DNA of 15,000 bases from Ignavibacteria bacterium (lineage in GTDB: Bacteria; Bacteroidota; Ignavibacteria; Kapaibacteriales; UBA4661). The stretch covers positions 1 through 15,000 of the forward strand of contig JAAFHM010000057.1 in the NCBI GenBank assembly GCA_013298375.1, in the 5' to 3' direction. The notes beneath the pieces were generated by a model. That model was not told where the DNA came from. It made no database searches and saw only the letters and a program-made list of their open reading frames with translations. Shown here in pieces: positions 7,435 through 14,311 of the stretch (positions within the stretch are counted from its first letter, which is position 1; each line of letters begins with the position of its first letter). Position numbers and translations under genes: made by a program.

Positions 7435-7460
7435 TGTTGCAACATAATATTTTGTTGCAC
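7435..7460. promoter_or_regulatory. Two TGTTGC operator-like sites before the isomerase-like gene
   Basis: TGTTGCAACA (7435-7444) is a perfect 10-bp palindrome. A second copy of the core, TGTTGCAC, begins 18 bp later at 7453. Both share TGTTGCA with the dyad in front of marR (6872-6887). The arrangement suggests two adjacent regulator sites 50-75 bp upstream of the ATG at 7510. The regulator is inferred to be the MarR protein encoded just upstream. Confidence 0.5.
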
Positions 7461-7509
7461 GTATTTATTTTCGCTTCCAAACTACAACCACTCATATCAA
7501 GGAAAAAAC

Positions 7510-7818
7510 ATGAAATCCTACATGGTAACTATCGCACTCGGGGACTTTACCGAAGAATTTATGCGTCTGATACCCCTTCAACGGGCGCAGGTCAATATTC
7601 TCATGCAAAGCAGCCGCTTGGCGAGTTATGCTGTCTCGGCTGACCGCCAAATACTTTGGATGACACTGAACGCTGAAACCGAGCAAGAGGTCGAAAGCCT
7701 AGTCACCGCAATGCCGCTCCACAAATATATGCACATCGAAGAAATGCGCGAGTTGATGTTTCACGAGCGTGCTGTTCCGCAGCAAAGCCTTGCTCTACCT
7801 GCGTTTTCACTTAATTGA
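7510..7818 (+). CDS. Muconolactone-isomerase/YciI-like small protein
   Basis: A 102-residue protein with the look of a ferredoxin-like dimeric alpha/beta barrel. It has an N-terminal strand (MKSYMVTIAL), a helix (EEFMRLIPLQRAQVNILMQ), strands around ASYAVSADRQILWMTLNAE, a helix EQEVESLVTAM, and PLHKYMHIEEMREL, the PL-x3-hydrophobic end typical of muconolactone delta-isomerase and YciI-type proteins. The catalytic role is unknown; catabolic genes of the muconate pathway are not nearby, so a true muconolactone isomerase is unlikely. I chose ATG 7510 because AAGGA lies 7 nt upstream; longer in-frame versions start inside marR. Two TGTTGC sites upstream suggest control by the neighbouring MarR protein. 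Small barrel proteins of this kind often pair with MarR regulators in stress or quinone responses (family knowledge, not shown here). Confidence 0.7.
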   Translation: MKSYMVTIALGDFTEEFMRLIPLQRAQVNILMQSSRLASYAVSADRQILWMTLNAETEQEVESLVTAMPLHKYMHIEEMRELMFHERAVPQQSLALPAFSLN

Positions 7819-7833
7819 GTATTTACTGATCTT

Positions 7834-7878
7834 CCCGTCCGACGGCTGAGGAGTGCGTGAACGCTGCCGTCGCACGGG
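7834..7878. other. Long imperfect hairpin between the isomerase-like and CDGSH genes
   Basis: CCCGTCCGACGGC (7834-7846) and GCCGTCGCACGGG (7866-7878) pair at 12 of 13 positions, with a single C-C mismatch. The 19-nt loop contains a possible inner 4-bp stem (7852-7855 with 7862-7865). Only TTT follows on the plus side (7879-7881), so it is an atypical terminator or a structured RNA element. The rest of the 145-base gap up to 7963 shows no gene. Confidence 0.55.
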
Positions 7879-7963
7879 TTTCCCGGCATTACTGAGAAAC
7901 TCTCAACTGGCTCGCTTCACCATCCCCAAAAGCACATTTTTTCTCATCTTTTTCATTGTTCTC

Positions 7964-8170
7964 ATGGCAACAACCATCACCGTCAAAAATAATGGCTCCA
8001 TTCGCGTCGAGGGCGATTTCCAACTTCTCGACGGCGCGGGCAATCCTTTCGATTTACAAGGCAAAACCGCTATTTCGCTCTGCCGTTGCGGTGAGAGCGC
8101 AAACAAGCCCTTCTGCGACGGAGCGCATAAAGCCTGCAATTTTGCCTCCGAAGTCTCTGCGACTGCGTAA
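7964..8170 (+). CDS. CDGSH iron-sulfur domain protein
   Basis: A 68-residue protein with the complete CDGSH signature: C40-x-C42-x8-C51-D-G-x2-H55 (CRCGESANKPFCDGAH), which binds a redox-active, pH-sensitive [2Fe-2S] cluster through three Cys and one His. The N-terminal part (TITVKNNGSIRVEGDFQLLD) is the usual short beta region of bacterial single-domain members. The function of bacterial members is not settled; electron transfer or cluster donation is proposed. I chose ATG 7964 (MATTITVKNNG) because it matches the family start. A longer in-frame version from 7853 would add a stretch overlapping the hairpin at 7834-7878 and is unlikely. No Shine-Dalgarno is visible. The stop lies 9 nt before folA, so the two are probably cotranscribed. 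Confidence 0.92.
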   Translation: MATTITVKNNGSIRVEGDFQLLDGAGNPFDLQGKTAISLCRCGESANKPFCDGAHKACNFASEVSATA

Positions 8171-8179
8171 AATTTTTCC

Positions 8180-8671
8180 ATGATTATTTCCATCATCGCC
8201 GCCGTTGCCCTCAACTACACTATCGGTGCGGGCAACCATTTACCGTGGGAAATGCCCGCCGATATGCGCTTTTTCATGGCGACAACTCGCGGACATCACG
8301 TCATCATGGGGCGTAAATCGTTTGAGGACATCGGAAAACCCCTCGCAGACCGCACGAATATTGTCGTGACGCGGCAAATAGGCTATTCTGCCAACGGTGT
8401 GGTCGTTGTGTCTTCGCTGGAAAGCGCACTATTGCTTGCGCGGCAGCACGGCGAAGGCGAAGCATTCGTCATTGGCGGCGAGCAGATGTTCGCTGAGGCA
8501 TTGGGAGTAGCCAATAGAATCTACCTGACGTGGATTCATGCCGACTTCGATGGCGACACGCATTTTCCTCGTTTCGACCAAAGCCAATGGCGCGAAGTAC
8601 AGCGCACCGACCATGCTGCCGATACCGAAAACCCACATCCGTACTCCTTCACCCGTCTTGAGAAGGCGTAA
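8180..8671 (+). CDS. folA: Dihydrofolate reductase
   Basis: Reduces 7,8-dihydrofolate to tetrahydrofolate with NADPH; cytoplasmic. The 163 residues match the usual 155-170. Visible hallmarks are IIAAVALNYTIGAGNHLPWEMPADM with W23 and the catalytic acid D28, VIMGRKSFEDIGKPL (residues 41-55) for NADPH binding, NIVVTR, the glycine pair in FVIGGEQMF (97-105), and T117 in YLTWIHADFDGDTHFP, equivalent to the Thr that hydrogen-bonds the substrate pteridine. ATG 8180 follows the CDGSH stop by 9 nt and precedes rlmD by 27 nt, consistent with one transcript. The usual neighbour thyA is absent from the window. Confidence 0.96.
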   Translation: MIISIIAAVALNYTIGAGNHLPWEMPADMRFFMATTRGHHVIMGRKSFEDIGKPLADRTNIVVTRQIGYSANGVVVVSSLESALLLARQHGEGEAFVIGGEQMFAEALGVANRIYLTWIHADFDGDTHFPRFDQSQWREVQRTDHAADTENPHPYSFTRLEKA

Positions 8672-8698
8672 TAATCTTCACCCTCCTTTCGTTGTTTC

Positions 8699-10114
8699 AT
8701 GCTTGAACTCCGCATAGAATCTATCGGCTTTGAAGGTAAAGCCATTGCCCGCGAAGACGGGTTTGTGTATTTTGTTGAGGGGGGAGTTCCGGGCGACCTT
8801 GTGCGTGCCGAAATCCGTAAAAAAAAGAAAAATTATGCTGAAGCTCGTATTGTTGAGGTCATCGAACCTTCCCCAGTCCGCGAAACACCGCGTTGCCGCT
8901 ATTTCGGCACGTGCGGCGGGTGCAAATGGCAACATTTGGAATATGCCGAACAGTGCGCATGGAAAAAACAGCACGTACAAGATGCCTTCGAGCGCTTAGG
9001 GAAAGTTCCTTATACCGCGCTTCACGACACGCTTCCGGCGGAATCGCACTTCTACTATCGGAATAAAATGGAATTTTCCTTTGGCGATTCGCGCTGGCTT
9101 ACCAATGCTGAAATCGCTGGCGGCGCGGATATTCGTAAGGATTTTGCCTTGGGCTTGCACATTCCGGGCAGATTTGACAAAGTGCTGGATGTGGAAGAGT
9201 GTTTTTTGCAAAGTGCCATCTCAAGCCGCATGGTCAATGCCGTTCGCAAGGCGGCGTTGGAACGCAGTGCCGGCATTTATCAGACACGTTCGCACGAAGG
9301 TTTTTTGCGGAATTTGGTCATTCGCCATTCCGTAGCAACGGGCGAAATTATGGTAATTCTGGTAACGTCGCCTGTGAGTAACGACGCTGACAAGCTGATG
9401 ATTGCGTGGTTTGAGCAAGACTTCCTCCGCGATTTTCCCGAAATTTCGACCGCTATTCATTCTGTTACCACCTCAAAAGCAGCCGTCGCAGGCGGACTAC
9501 CACGCACAGTGCATGGAAGCGGCGTTATTACGGAATCGCTTTTAGGCGTACAATACCGAATTTCACCATTTTCTTTTTTTCAAACCAACACGCGGCAAGC
9601 CGAGCAGCTTTTCCGTGTTGCCTTGGAATATGCGGGCGACATTGCTGATAAAACCGTTTGGGATTTGTATTGCGGCACAGGCTCTATCACGTTGGCGGCT
9701 GCGCGGAAAGCCCGATTTGTTGCGGGTATTGAGATAGTCGAAAGTTCCGTACAGGATGCGCGGGCAAATGCACTTGCTAATGGAATAACGAATGTGGAAT
9801 TTTTCATTGAAGATATGCAAAAAGCCGTGCAGAAGCAGATTCTTTCCCGTTTGCCAAGCCCAGATGTGATTATTGTTGACCCGCCTCGCTCCGGCTTGCA
9901 TCCTGCTGTGGTGCGGAATTTGCTAGAAATTGGCGCACCGCGTATAGTGTATGTTAGCTGTAATCCTGCCACGCAAGCCAGAGATTGCGCCATTCTCGCC
10001 GAACATTACACCATTGATGCCATCCAGCCTGTGGATATGTTTCCGCACACTTATCACATCGAATCGGTTGCGCAGCTTTCGCGGAGGGGCGTATCGGAAG
10101 CCAATGCCGCTTGA
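8699..10114 (+). CDS. rlmD: 23S rRNA (uracil-C5)-methyltransferase, RlmD/RumA type
   Basis: A 471-residue SAM-dependent enzyme making 5-methyluridine in 23S rRNA, probably the U1939 equivalent. The TRAM RNA-binding domain (residues 1-58) is followed by the [4Fe-4S] cysteines C66-x5-C72-x2-C75 (CRYFGTCGGC) and C168, a set found in RumA-type but not TrmA-type enzymes. The SAM site is DLYCGTGSITLAAA, then VDPPRSGLH, the catalytic cysteine C421 in YVSCNPAT and the general base E455 in HIESVAQL. All key residues are present. Start ATG 8699 gives the canonical MLELRIESIGFEGKAIAR; no Shine-Dalgarno is seen. It is the last gene of the apparent CDGSH-folA-rlmD run. RlmC or a dual-specific RlmCD-like activity cannot be excluded from sequence alone. 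Confidence 0.93.
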   Translation: MLELRIESIGFEGKAIAREDGFVYFVEGGVPGDLVRAEIRKKKKNYAEARIVEVIEPSPVRETPRCRYFGTCGGCKWQHLEYAEQCAWKKQHVQDAFERLGKVPYTALHDTLPAESHFYYRNKMEFSFGDSRWLTNAEIAGGADIRKDFALGLHIPGRFDKVLDVEECFLQSAISSRMVNAVRKAALERSAGIYQTRSHEGFLRNLVIRHSVATGEIMVILVTSPVSNDADKLMIAWFEQDFLRDFPEISTAIHSVTTSKAAVAGGLPRTVHGSGVITESLLGVQYRISPFSFFQTNTRQAEQLFRVALEYAGDIADKTVWDLYCGTGSITLAAARKARFVAGIEIVESSVQDARANALANGITNVEFFIEDMQKAVQKQILSRLPSPDVIIVDPPRSGLHPAVVRNLLEIGAPRIVYVSCNPATQARDCAILAEHYTIDAIQPVDMFPHTYHIESVAQLSRRGVSEANAA

Positions 10115-10147
10115 TCTATCCGTCTTTTGGCAAGATAGACTGCTTTT
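10115..10147 (+). terminator. Possible weak terminator after rlmD
   Basis: TCTATC (10115-10120) directly after the stop pairs with GATAGA (10134-10139), and TTTT follows at 10144-10147. The stem has only 6 bp with a 13-nt loop and the T run is short and displaced, so the call is tentative. Confidence 0.35.
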
Positions 10148-10179
10148 ACTGGGATACGTGGGCTGTGGGAAATTTCTCC

Positions 10180-10210
10180 TTTCAGGTCGTTGGCAAATAT
10201 CGTATATTTG
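10180..10210 (+). promoter_or_regulatory. Promoter of the lipoprotein gene, Bacteroidota -7 element
   Basis: TATATTTG at 10203-10210 is an exact TAnnTTTG match. TTT (10180-10182) stands at the same 20-nt distance where TTG sits in the tRNA-His and marR promoters. It lies 33 nt before the ATG at 10244, allowing a normal short leader with an AAAGGA ribosome binding site (10234-10239). Confidence 0.55.
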
Positions 10211-10243
10211 CGGGTTGAAACCAACTATACCCGAAAGGAAACC

Positions 10244-11170
10244 ATGATGCGTCATCCATCTTTTTCATTCGTAAGCGCCTGTTTCTGCGTTCTTTGCGGA
10301 ACGCTCTTTTACGGCTGCACGACAACCTCCAAGGAAACAGCGAAGGCTGATAGCACGTCCGTGCAAATAGCGCCGAGTACATCATCGGGCAGTTCTACTA
10401 CGAGCATTGGTGTACCTTCGGACAACTCCAATTCCGAGCGATTGACCATCAATGAAGCAACCGTCGTCTTGGCGCTGACAAAACCCGCAACAGAAAAAAT
10501 CTGCGGACGCTTTGCCCCAGCCGACCTTGTTGCTATGCTCTATGCAAATGAAATCAAGCCGGACGACCAAAGCACCTTTACCATTACTGACATCCAAGTA
10601 ACCCAGCTCAATGCTTCGTCGCAAACCTACATGGCGGTTATTAAGCGGAAAAAATTGGGCAGCGAGAGCGAATGCGTGTTCGATGTATTTGCCTTCCGCG
10701 ATAGCACGCGCAGTAATCCTGTTTTGGCGCATACGACCTACGAACCGGACTTCGATGATGCAGAAATTACGGGCGTTCAGCAGAAAAAATATCAAATTAC
10801 CGATGAAGAATATGCCCTTGCTTTTGAATGGAAAGCATCTCAGATGACCGACGGCAAAGAGCAGAAAACCACGATGCTTTGCCTTTTTCGCGCTCACGAT
10901 GGCATGATGCAGCCGCTTTTCGAGGTCTGTACCTACACGAATGCCGCCAATCAAAACGATGATGCCTCGAACGCAAGCACCGAAGACCGTGCAACACTGG
11001 AGACAGTAAAGACATGGGGCAAAGACCTCTATTCAATTTTGATTACCCGCACCCAAGCCCGCAAAGCCTCATCGGGCGGTGATTCCGACCAGCGAACCGA
11101 AAGCCGCAAAACGAAAATTTTGTATCAATGGGATGGGATGCAATTTGTGCAAACAAATCAACTTTTGTGA
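10244..11170 (+). CDS. Putative lipoprotein of unknown function
   Basis: I do not recognise a family. The 308-residue product begins with a lipoprotein signal peptide: MMRH, a hydrophobic core, then LFYGC with the lipid-attachment Cys at residue 25; the -3 and -2 residues are slightly off consensus. A Ser/Thr-rich linker (about residues 26-65, TTTSKETAKADST and later SSGSSTTS) follows, then a folded mixed alpha/beta domain rich in charged residues. The ending ILYQWDGMQFVQTNQLL resembles the C-terminal WDG-x-F strand of bacterial beta-propeller or VCBS-like export proteins, but only loosely. AAAGGA lies 4 nt before the first ATG and 7 nt before the second (10247), so either may be used. An upstream in-frame ATG at 10190 lies before the promoter element and is rejected. 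It appears monocistronic. Confidence 0.72.
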   Translation: MMRHPSFSFVSACFCVLCGTLFYGCTTTSKETAKADSTSVQIAPSTSSGSSTTSIGVPSDNSNSERLTINEATVVLALTKPATEKICGRFAPADLVAMLYANEIKPDDQSTFTITDIQVTQLNASSQTYMAVIKRKKLGSESECVFDVFAFRDSTRSNPVLAHTTYEPDFDDAEITGVQQKKYQITDEEYALAFEWKASQMTDGKEQKTTMLCLFRAHDGMMQPLFEVCTYTNAANQNDDASNASTEDRATLETVKTWGKDLYSILITRTQARKASSGGDSDQRTESRKTKILYQWDGMQFVQTNQLL

Positions 11171-11236
11171 GAAATGACGGGCTGATGGTGATGTGAGCGC
11201 TGACCACGAAGAACACAACATCACTGAAACTCTTTC

Positions 11237-11259
11237 GTCTCTTGTTGCGTCATAGAGAC
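11237..11259. promoter_or_regulatory. Inverted repeat upstream of grpE
   Basis: GTCTCT (11237-11242) and AGAGAC (11254-11259) form a perfect 6-bp dyad with an 11-nt spacer, 46 bases before the grpE ATG. It is not the CIRCE element bound by HrcA (TTAGCACTC-N9-GAGTGCTAA). No exact TAnnTTTG or sigma-32 promoter is visible in the 135-base gap. An additional 7-bp dyad, GTGATGT/ACATCAC (11188-11194 and 11218-11224), may be a 3' hairpin of the lipoprotein mRNA. Confidence 0.35.
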
Positions 11260-11305
11260 TTGTTTATCCCGTTGTTGTTACTATTCCACCAAAAAGACAA
11301 CTATT

Positions 11306-11896
11306 ATGACTGAGCAAACAGAAACCCTACAAGAAGAAACCCTTTCAACCGAAGAATTTACAGCATCTTCACAAGAATCCGGCATTATGGAAGAATTGGA
11401 AAAATTGCGCCAAGAACGCGATGAATTTCGTGAAATTTCGCTCCGCAAAGTGGCAGAACTCGAAAATTTTCGTCGTCGCACCGAACAAGAGCGCCAAGAA
11501 CTTATCATTCATGCGAATACAAAACTTTTGCAAAAACTCCTTCCCGTCTTGGACGATATGCAGCGTGCGGTCGAAAGTGGCAAAAATGCGACCGACTACA
11601 AAGCGCTCTTGGATGGGGTAGAACTCGTTTTCAATAAAACATTACAAGCATTTCAAGACGCAGGCGTAGAGTCGATGCCAACCGTTGGCGAGCAGTTCGA
11701 CATTAACCTGCACGAAGCCTTAATGCTCATGCCGTCGGAAGCGCCGGAAGGACAAATCGTCCAAGAAGCGCAGCGCGGATATATGTTGGCAAGCAAGGTT
11801 TTGCGCCATGCACGAGTTATTGTCTCGGCAGGAATGCCCGCATCGTCCGCCGCCACAACCAACGATGACGACGAAAAAGCGGCAAACGCTGAGTAA
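11306..11896 (+). CDS. grpE: Nucleotide exchange factor GrpE
   Basis: Cochaperone that releases ADP from DnaK; cytoplasmic homodimer. The 196-residue product has a disordered acidic, Thr/Glu-rich N-terminus (1-28), the long dimerising coiled coil (29-75, ELEKLRQERDEFREISLRKVAELENFRRRTEQER), the four-helix part around LLPVLDDMQRAVES, and the C-terminal beta domain with GVESMPTVGEQFDINLHEA, AQRGYMLASKVLRHARVIVS. These segments match the family closely. It ends in an acidic tail. ATG 11306 is the only good start; no Shine-Dalgarno precedes it. dnaJ follows after 51 nt, so the two are probably one operon. dnaK and hrcA are not in the window. Confidence 0.96.
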   Translation: MTEQTETLQEETLSTEEFTASSQESGIMEELEKLRQERDEFREISLRKVAELENFRRRTEQERQELIIHANTKLLQKLLPVLDDMQRAVESGKNATDYKALLDGVELVFNKTLQAFQDAGVESMPTVGEQFDINLHEALMLMPSEAPEGQIVQEAQRGYMLASKVLRHARVIVSAGMPASSAATTNDDDEKAANAE

Positions 11897-11947
11897 GCCT
11901 CACCACATATCCCAAGCGATTTTACTCTTCAAGGAGCTACATAGACC

Positions 11948-13138
11948 ATGGCAAAACGTGATTATTACGATATTTTAGGACTTTCAAAATCGGCAGCTAA
12001 AGACGAAATCAAGGCAGCATACCGCAAACTTGCCTTGCAATACCATCCTGACCGCAATCCCGATAACAAAGAAGCCGAAGACAAGTTCAAAGAAGCCACC
12101 GAAGCGTATGAAATTCTCAGTGATGAGACCAAGCGCCAGCGTTATGACCAATTCGGTCATCAAGGCTTGCGCGGTGGCGCGGATTTTGGACAGTATTCCA
12201 ATATCAACGATATTTTCAGTCATTTTGGCGATATTTTTGGTAATGCCGGAGGCGGCGGTGGCGGAAGTATTTTTGATGAAATTTTTGGCAACATGAATAG
12301 TGGGCGCGGAGGGCGCTCCGGTGCGCGTCGCCAAACTGGTGAGCGCGGAAGCGACCTCAAAATTCGCGTTCCCCTCACGATGGAAGAAGTTGCTAAAGGC
12401 GTAGAAAAGACCGTGCGCGTGAAAAAGCTGGAAAAATGCGGTACGTGCAGTGGCTCCGGCGCGAAGCCCGGAACAGGCTTGACAACGTGCGGAACCTGCA
12501 ATGGCACAGGCGAAATTCGCCAAGTATCGCGCTCGATGTTCGGACAATTCATCAATGTTTCTGCCTGCCAATCCTGCGGCGGGTCGGGGCAAATCGTGAA
12601 AGACCCCTGCAACACTTGTGGCGGCGAGGGGCGCTTAAAAGGCGAGGCAACCATTAAGGTCAATATTCCGGCGGGCGTAAGCGAAGGCAATTACATTCCG
12701 CTTCGCACCCAAGGCAATGCTGGACGGCGCGGCGGCGACCCGGGCGATGCGCTGATTATCATCGAAGAGAAAAAACACGATTATTTCACACGCTCTGGAA
12801 TGGATGTTCTCTACACGCTCACCATCAGCTATCCCGATGCAGCATTGGGCGGCGAGGTGACGGTTCCGACGCTTGAAGGCTCGACGGTGATTTCGATTGA
12901 AGCTGGTACGCAACCGGGAACAAAAATCACACTTCGCGGTAAAGGTATTCCGCAACTCAACAGCTACGACAAAGGCAATCAAATAATTTTGGTGAATGTC
13001 TTCGTTCCGACAAAACTGAATCCAAAAGAAAAAGCAACTCTCAAAGAACTTTCAAAAAGCCCAAACATCGCACCAAAGCCGGAGGATGGCAAGGATTCGC
13101 GGGATTTTTTTGATAAAGTTCGTGAGGTGTTTTCCTGA
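11948..13138 (+). CDS. dnaJ: Chaperone DnaJ (type I J-protein)
   Basis: Delivers unfolded clients to DnaK and stimulates its ATPase; cytoplasmic. All four regions of a type I J-protein are present in 396 residues: the J domain (1-70) with the essential H33-P34-D35, the Gly/Phe-rich linker (about 75-120), the zinc domain with four CxxCxGxG repeats starting at C164, C181, C207 and C221, and the C-terminal client-binding and dimerisation domains. All eight zinc-binding cysteines are intact. AAGGAG at 11931-11936 lies 11 nt before the ATG, slightly long but acceptable. The gene follows grpE, and a terminator at 13219-13241 ends the unit. Confidence 0.97.
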   Translation: MAKRDYYDILGLSKSAAKDEIKAAYRKLALQYHPDRNPDNKEAEDKFKEATEAYEILSDETKRQRYDQFGHQGLRGGADFGQYSNINDIFSHFGDIFGNAGGGGGGSIFDEIFGNMNSGRGGRSGARRQTGERGSDLKIRVPLTMEEVAKGVEKTVRVKKLEKCGTCSGSGAKPGTGLTTCGTCNGTGEIRQVSRSMFGQFINVSACQSCGGSGQIVKDPCNTCGGEGRLKGEATIKVNIPAGVSEGNYIPLRTQGNAGRRGGDPGDALIIIEEKKHDYFTRSGMDVLYTLTISYPDAALGGEVTVPTLEGSTVISIEAGTQPGTKITLRGKGIPQLNSYDKGNQIILVNVFVPTKLNPKEKATLKELSKSPNIAPKPEDGKDSRDFFDKVREVFS

Positions 13139-13156
13139 AAACATTGTAAAGGCAAA

Positions 13157-13191
13157 ATGCGACAACTTGCTTTGAAATCGCGTTGTCGCAT
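13157..13191. other. Perfect 10-bp hairpin after dnaJ
   Basis: ATGCGACAAC (13157-13166) pairs perfectly with GTTGTCGCAT (13182-13191) across a 15-nt loop. It begins 18 nt after the dnaJ stop and lacks a plus-strand T run, so the true terminator is probably the next hairpin at 13219. It may protect the mRNA 3' end from exonucleases. On the minus strand a TTTT follows the stem. Confidence 0.55.
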
Positions 13192-13218
13192 GTCAGCCTC
13201 TCCACAAAGCCGTATTTC

Positions 13219-13241
13219 TGCGAGTTGCTCTCGCATTTTTT
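13219..13241 (+). terminator. Rho-independent terminator of grpE-dnaJ
   Basis: TGCGAG (13219-13224) pairs with CTCGCA (13230-13235) over a 5-nt loop, and TTTTTT follows immediately (13236-13241). It is short but complete, on the plus strand, 80 nt after the dnaJ stop. Confidence 0.85.
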
Positions 13242-13270
13242 GTTCACGCCCCCATTGAAGGTCGGTTTGT

Positions 13271-13537
13271 ATGTATAAGCGTTTGGAAGAATTTACGGCT
13301 CGTGAACTCATTGAGCGCCGCAATGTTCAAGAGTTGCTTCACACGGCGCTGCTTGAACTCAAAGTTTCTCTTGATAAACGCGAGTACAACACTGCCCTCT
13401 TTTTCAATATCACTGGTGCGCGACTGCTCAATATTTTGATTGACAATCATCTCGCCCTCGAAGATGAAGCCGATATGCTCGAAACGCTCCGCAGCAATGT
13501 TGCGAATATTCTCAAATTGCAAAATCGCTTGCAATAA
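13271..13537 (+). CDS. Small helical protein of unknown function
   Basis: I do not recognise a family. The 88-residue product is predicted to be almost entirely helical, with no glycine-rich or cysteine motifs. Stretches such as ELIERRNVQELLHTALLELKVSLDKREYN and ADMLETLRSNVANILKLQNRLQ have heptad-like leucine spacing, suggesting a small helical bundle or coiled-coil adaptor. AAGG at 13258-13261 lies 9 nt before the ATG. The gene sits 30 nt after the dnaJ terminator and 34 nt before the protease gene, so it is probably cotranscribed with the latter. The coding call rests on ribosome binding site, spacing and composition; there is no family match I can name. Confidence 0.65.
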   Translation: MYKRLEEFTARELIERRNVQELLHTALLELKVSLDKREYNTALFFNITGARLLNILIDNHLALEDEADMLETLRSNVANILKLQNRLQ

Positions 13538-13571
13538 CGCGCCCGCCCCACACCTCATCTTTCCCTCCATC

Positions 13572-14240
13572 ATGGACTTCCAAACAATCATTCAAAATTT
13601 ATTGGTCACCATGCCAATATTCCTGCTTTCGCTCTCGGTTCACGAAGCCGCACACGCTATGGCAGCCTACTACCTTGGTGACAGCACCGCACGAGATTTG
13701 GGGCGAGTTACGCTCAATCCGATTCCGCATATTGATTTTTTGGGAACGATTGTCATGCCGATTCTTTCTGCTTTCACGGGCGGTGTCGCCATGATTGGCT
13801 GGGCAAAACCTGTGCCGGTGGACTGGCGGAATCTCCGCAATATACGCCGCGACGACACGCTTATTGCCCTTGCCGGACCGGCTTCTAATATCGTGCTTTC
13901 GTTTGTTTTTCTTGCGGTGATGTTGGTGATTTATAGCGGTGCGATTGATGTTTCAACGGGAACGGTTGGTGAGTTGGTGCGCCGCTTCGCGCAATATGGC
14001 TTGGTCATCAATATCGCACTTGCCGTGTTTAATATGATTCCGATTCCGCCGCTTGATGGCTCACACGTTGTTGCCAATAGCCTCCCTGACGAACTTGCCG
14101 ACCGCTACCGTTCTATGGGCTTGTACGGTATGATTATTCTTCTGCTCTTGCTGAATTTCACTCCATTGCGTGGCTTATTGAGCGCGGTCATTAGCGGTAT
14201 TTATGGGCTGTATATGGACGTGATTCGGCTGTGGTTTTGA
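13572..14240 (+). CDS. Site-2 protease family (M50) membrane metalloprotease
   Basis: A 222-residue intramembrane zinc metalloprotease. HEAAH (H24, E25, H28) in the first helix supplies two zinc ligands and the catalytic glutamate. The third ligand is in NMIPIPPLDG (N154 to D162-G163). The motif GWAKPVPVDWRNLRN and LIALAGPASN between them are typical of the compact YwhC-like group without a PDZ domain. About five or six hydrophobic segments are visible. Relatives cut membrane-embedded substrates such as anti-sigma factors, but no substrate is suggested by neighbours. The start is the ATG at 13572 because the catalytic helix then lies near the N-terminus; a longer in-frame version overlaps the upstream gene. 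No Shine-Dalgarno is seen. Confidence 0.93.
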   Translation: MDFQTIIQNLLVTMPIFLLSLSVHEAAHAMAAYYLGDSTARDLGRVTLNPIPHIDFLGTIVMPILSAFTGGVAMIGWAKPVPVDWRNLRNIRRDDTLIALAGPASNIVLSFVFLAVMLVIYSGAIDVSTGTVGELVRRFAQYGLVINIALAVFNMIPIPPLDGSHVVANSLPDELADRYRSMGLYGMIILLLLLNFTPLRGLLSAVISGIYGLYMDVIRLWF

Positions 14241-14250
14241 GAAAAGAGGT

Positions 14251-14275
14251 GATCGCTTTGAAATTCGTAGCGATC
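14251..14275. other. Hairpin between the convergent M50 protease and lolA genes
   Basis: GATCGCT (14251-14257) pairs with AGCGATC (14269-14275) over an 11-nt loop. A weak T run (TTTT at 14245-14242) follows on the minus strand only. It may serve as a poor terminator for lolA or as a 3'-end structure for the protease mRNA. Its apical sequence resembles that of the hairpin after dnaJ. Confidence 0.45.
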
Positions 14276-14311
14276 GGATTGACGAAGGAGTAAAATAACC
14301 AATTCCGCTTT

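Noticed and set aside
7466..7473. TATTTTCG as a -7 promoter element for the isomerase-like gene
   Set aside because: It has one mismatch to TAnnTTTG, and no TTG lies at the 20-nt distance seen in the other promoters. I could not support it beyond chance.
10382..10954. Minus-strand open frame of 190 codons opposite the lipoprotein gene
   Set aside because: The sense gene has a promoter, ribosome binding site and lipobox. The antisense frame has no start signals or family features.
11984..12592. Minus-strand open frame of 202 codons opposite dnaJ
   Set aside because: It is fully antisense to the unmistakable J-domain and zinc region and has no motif of its own.
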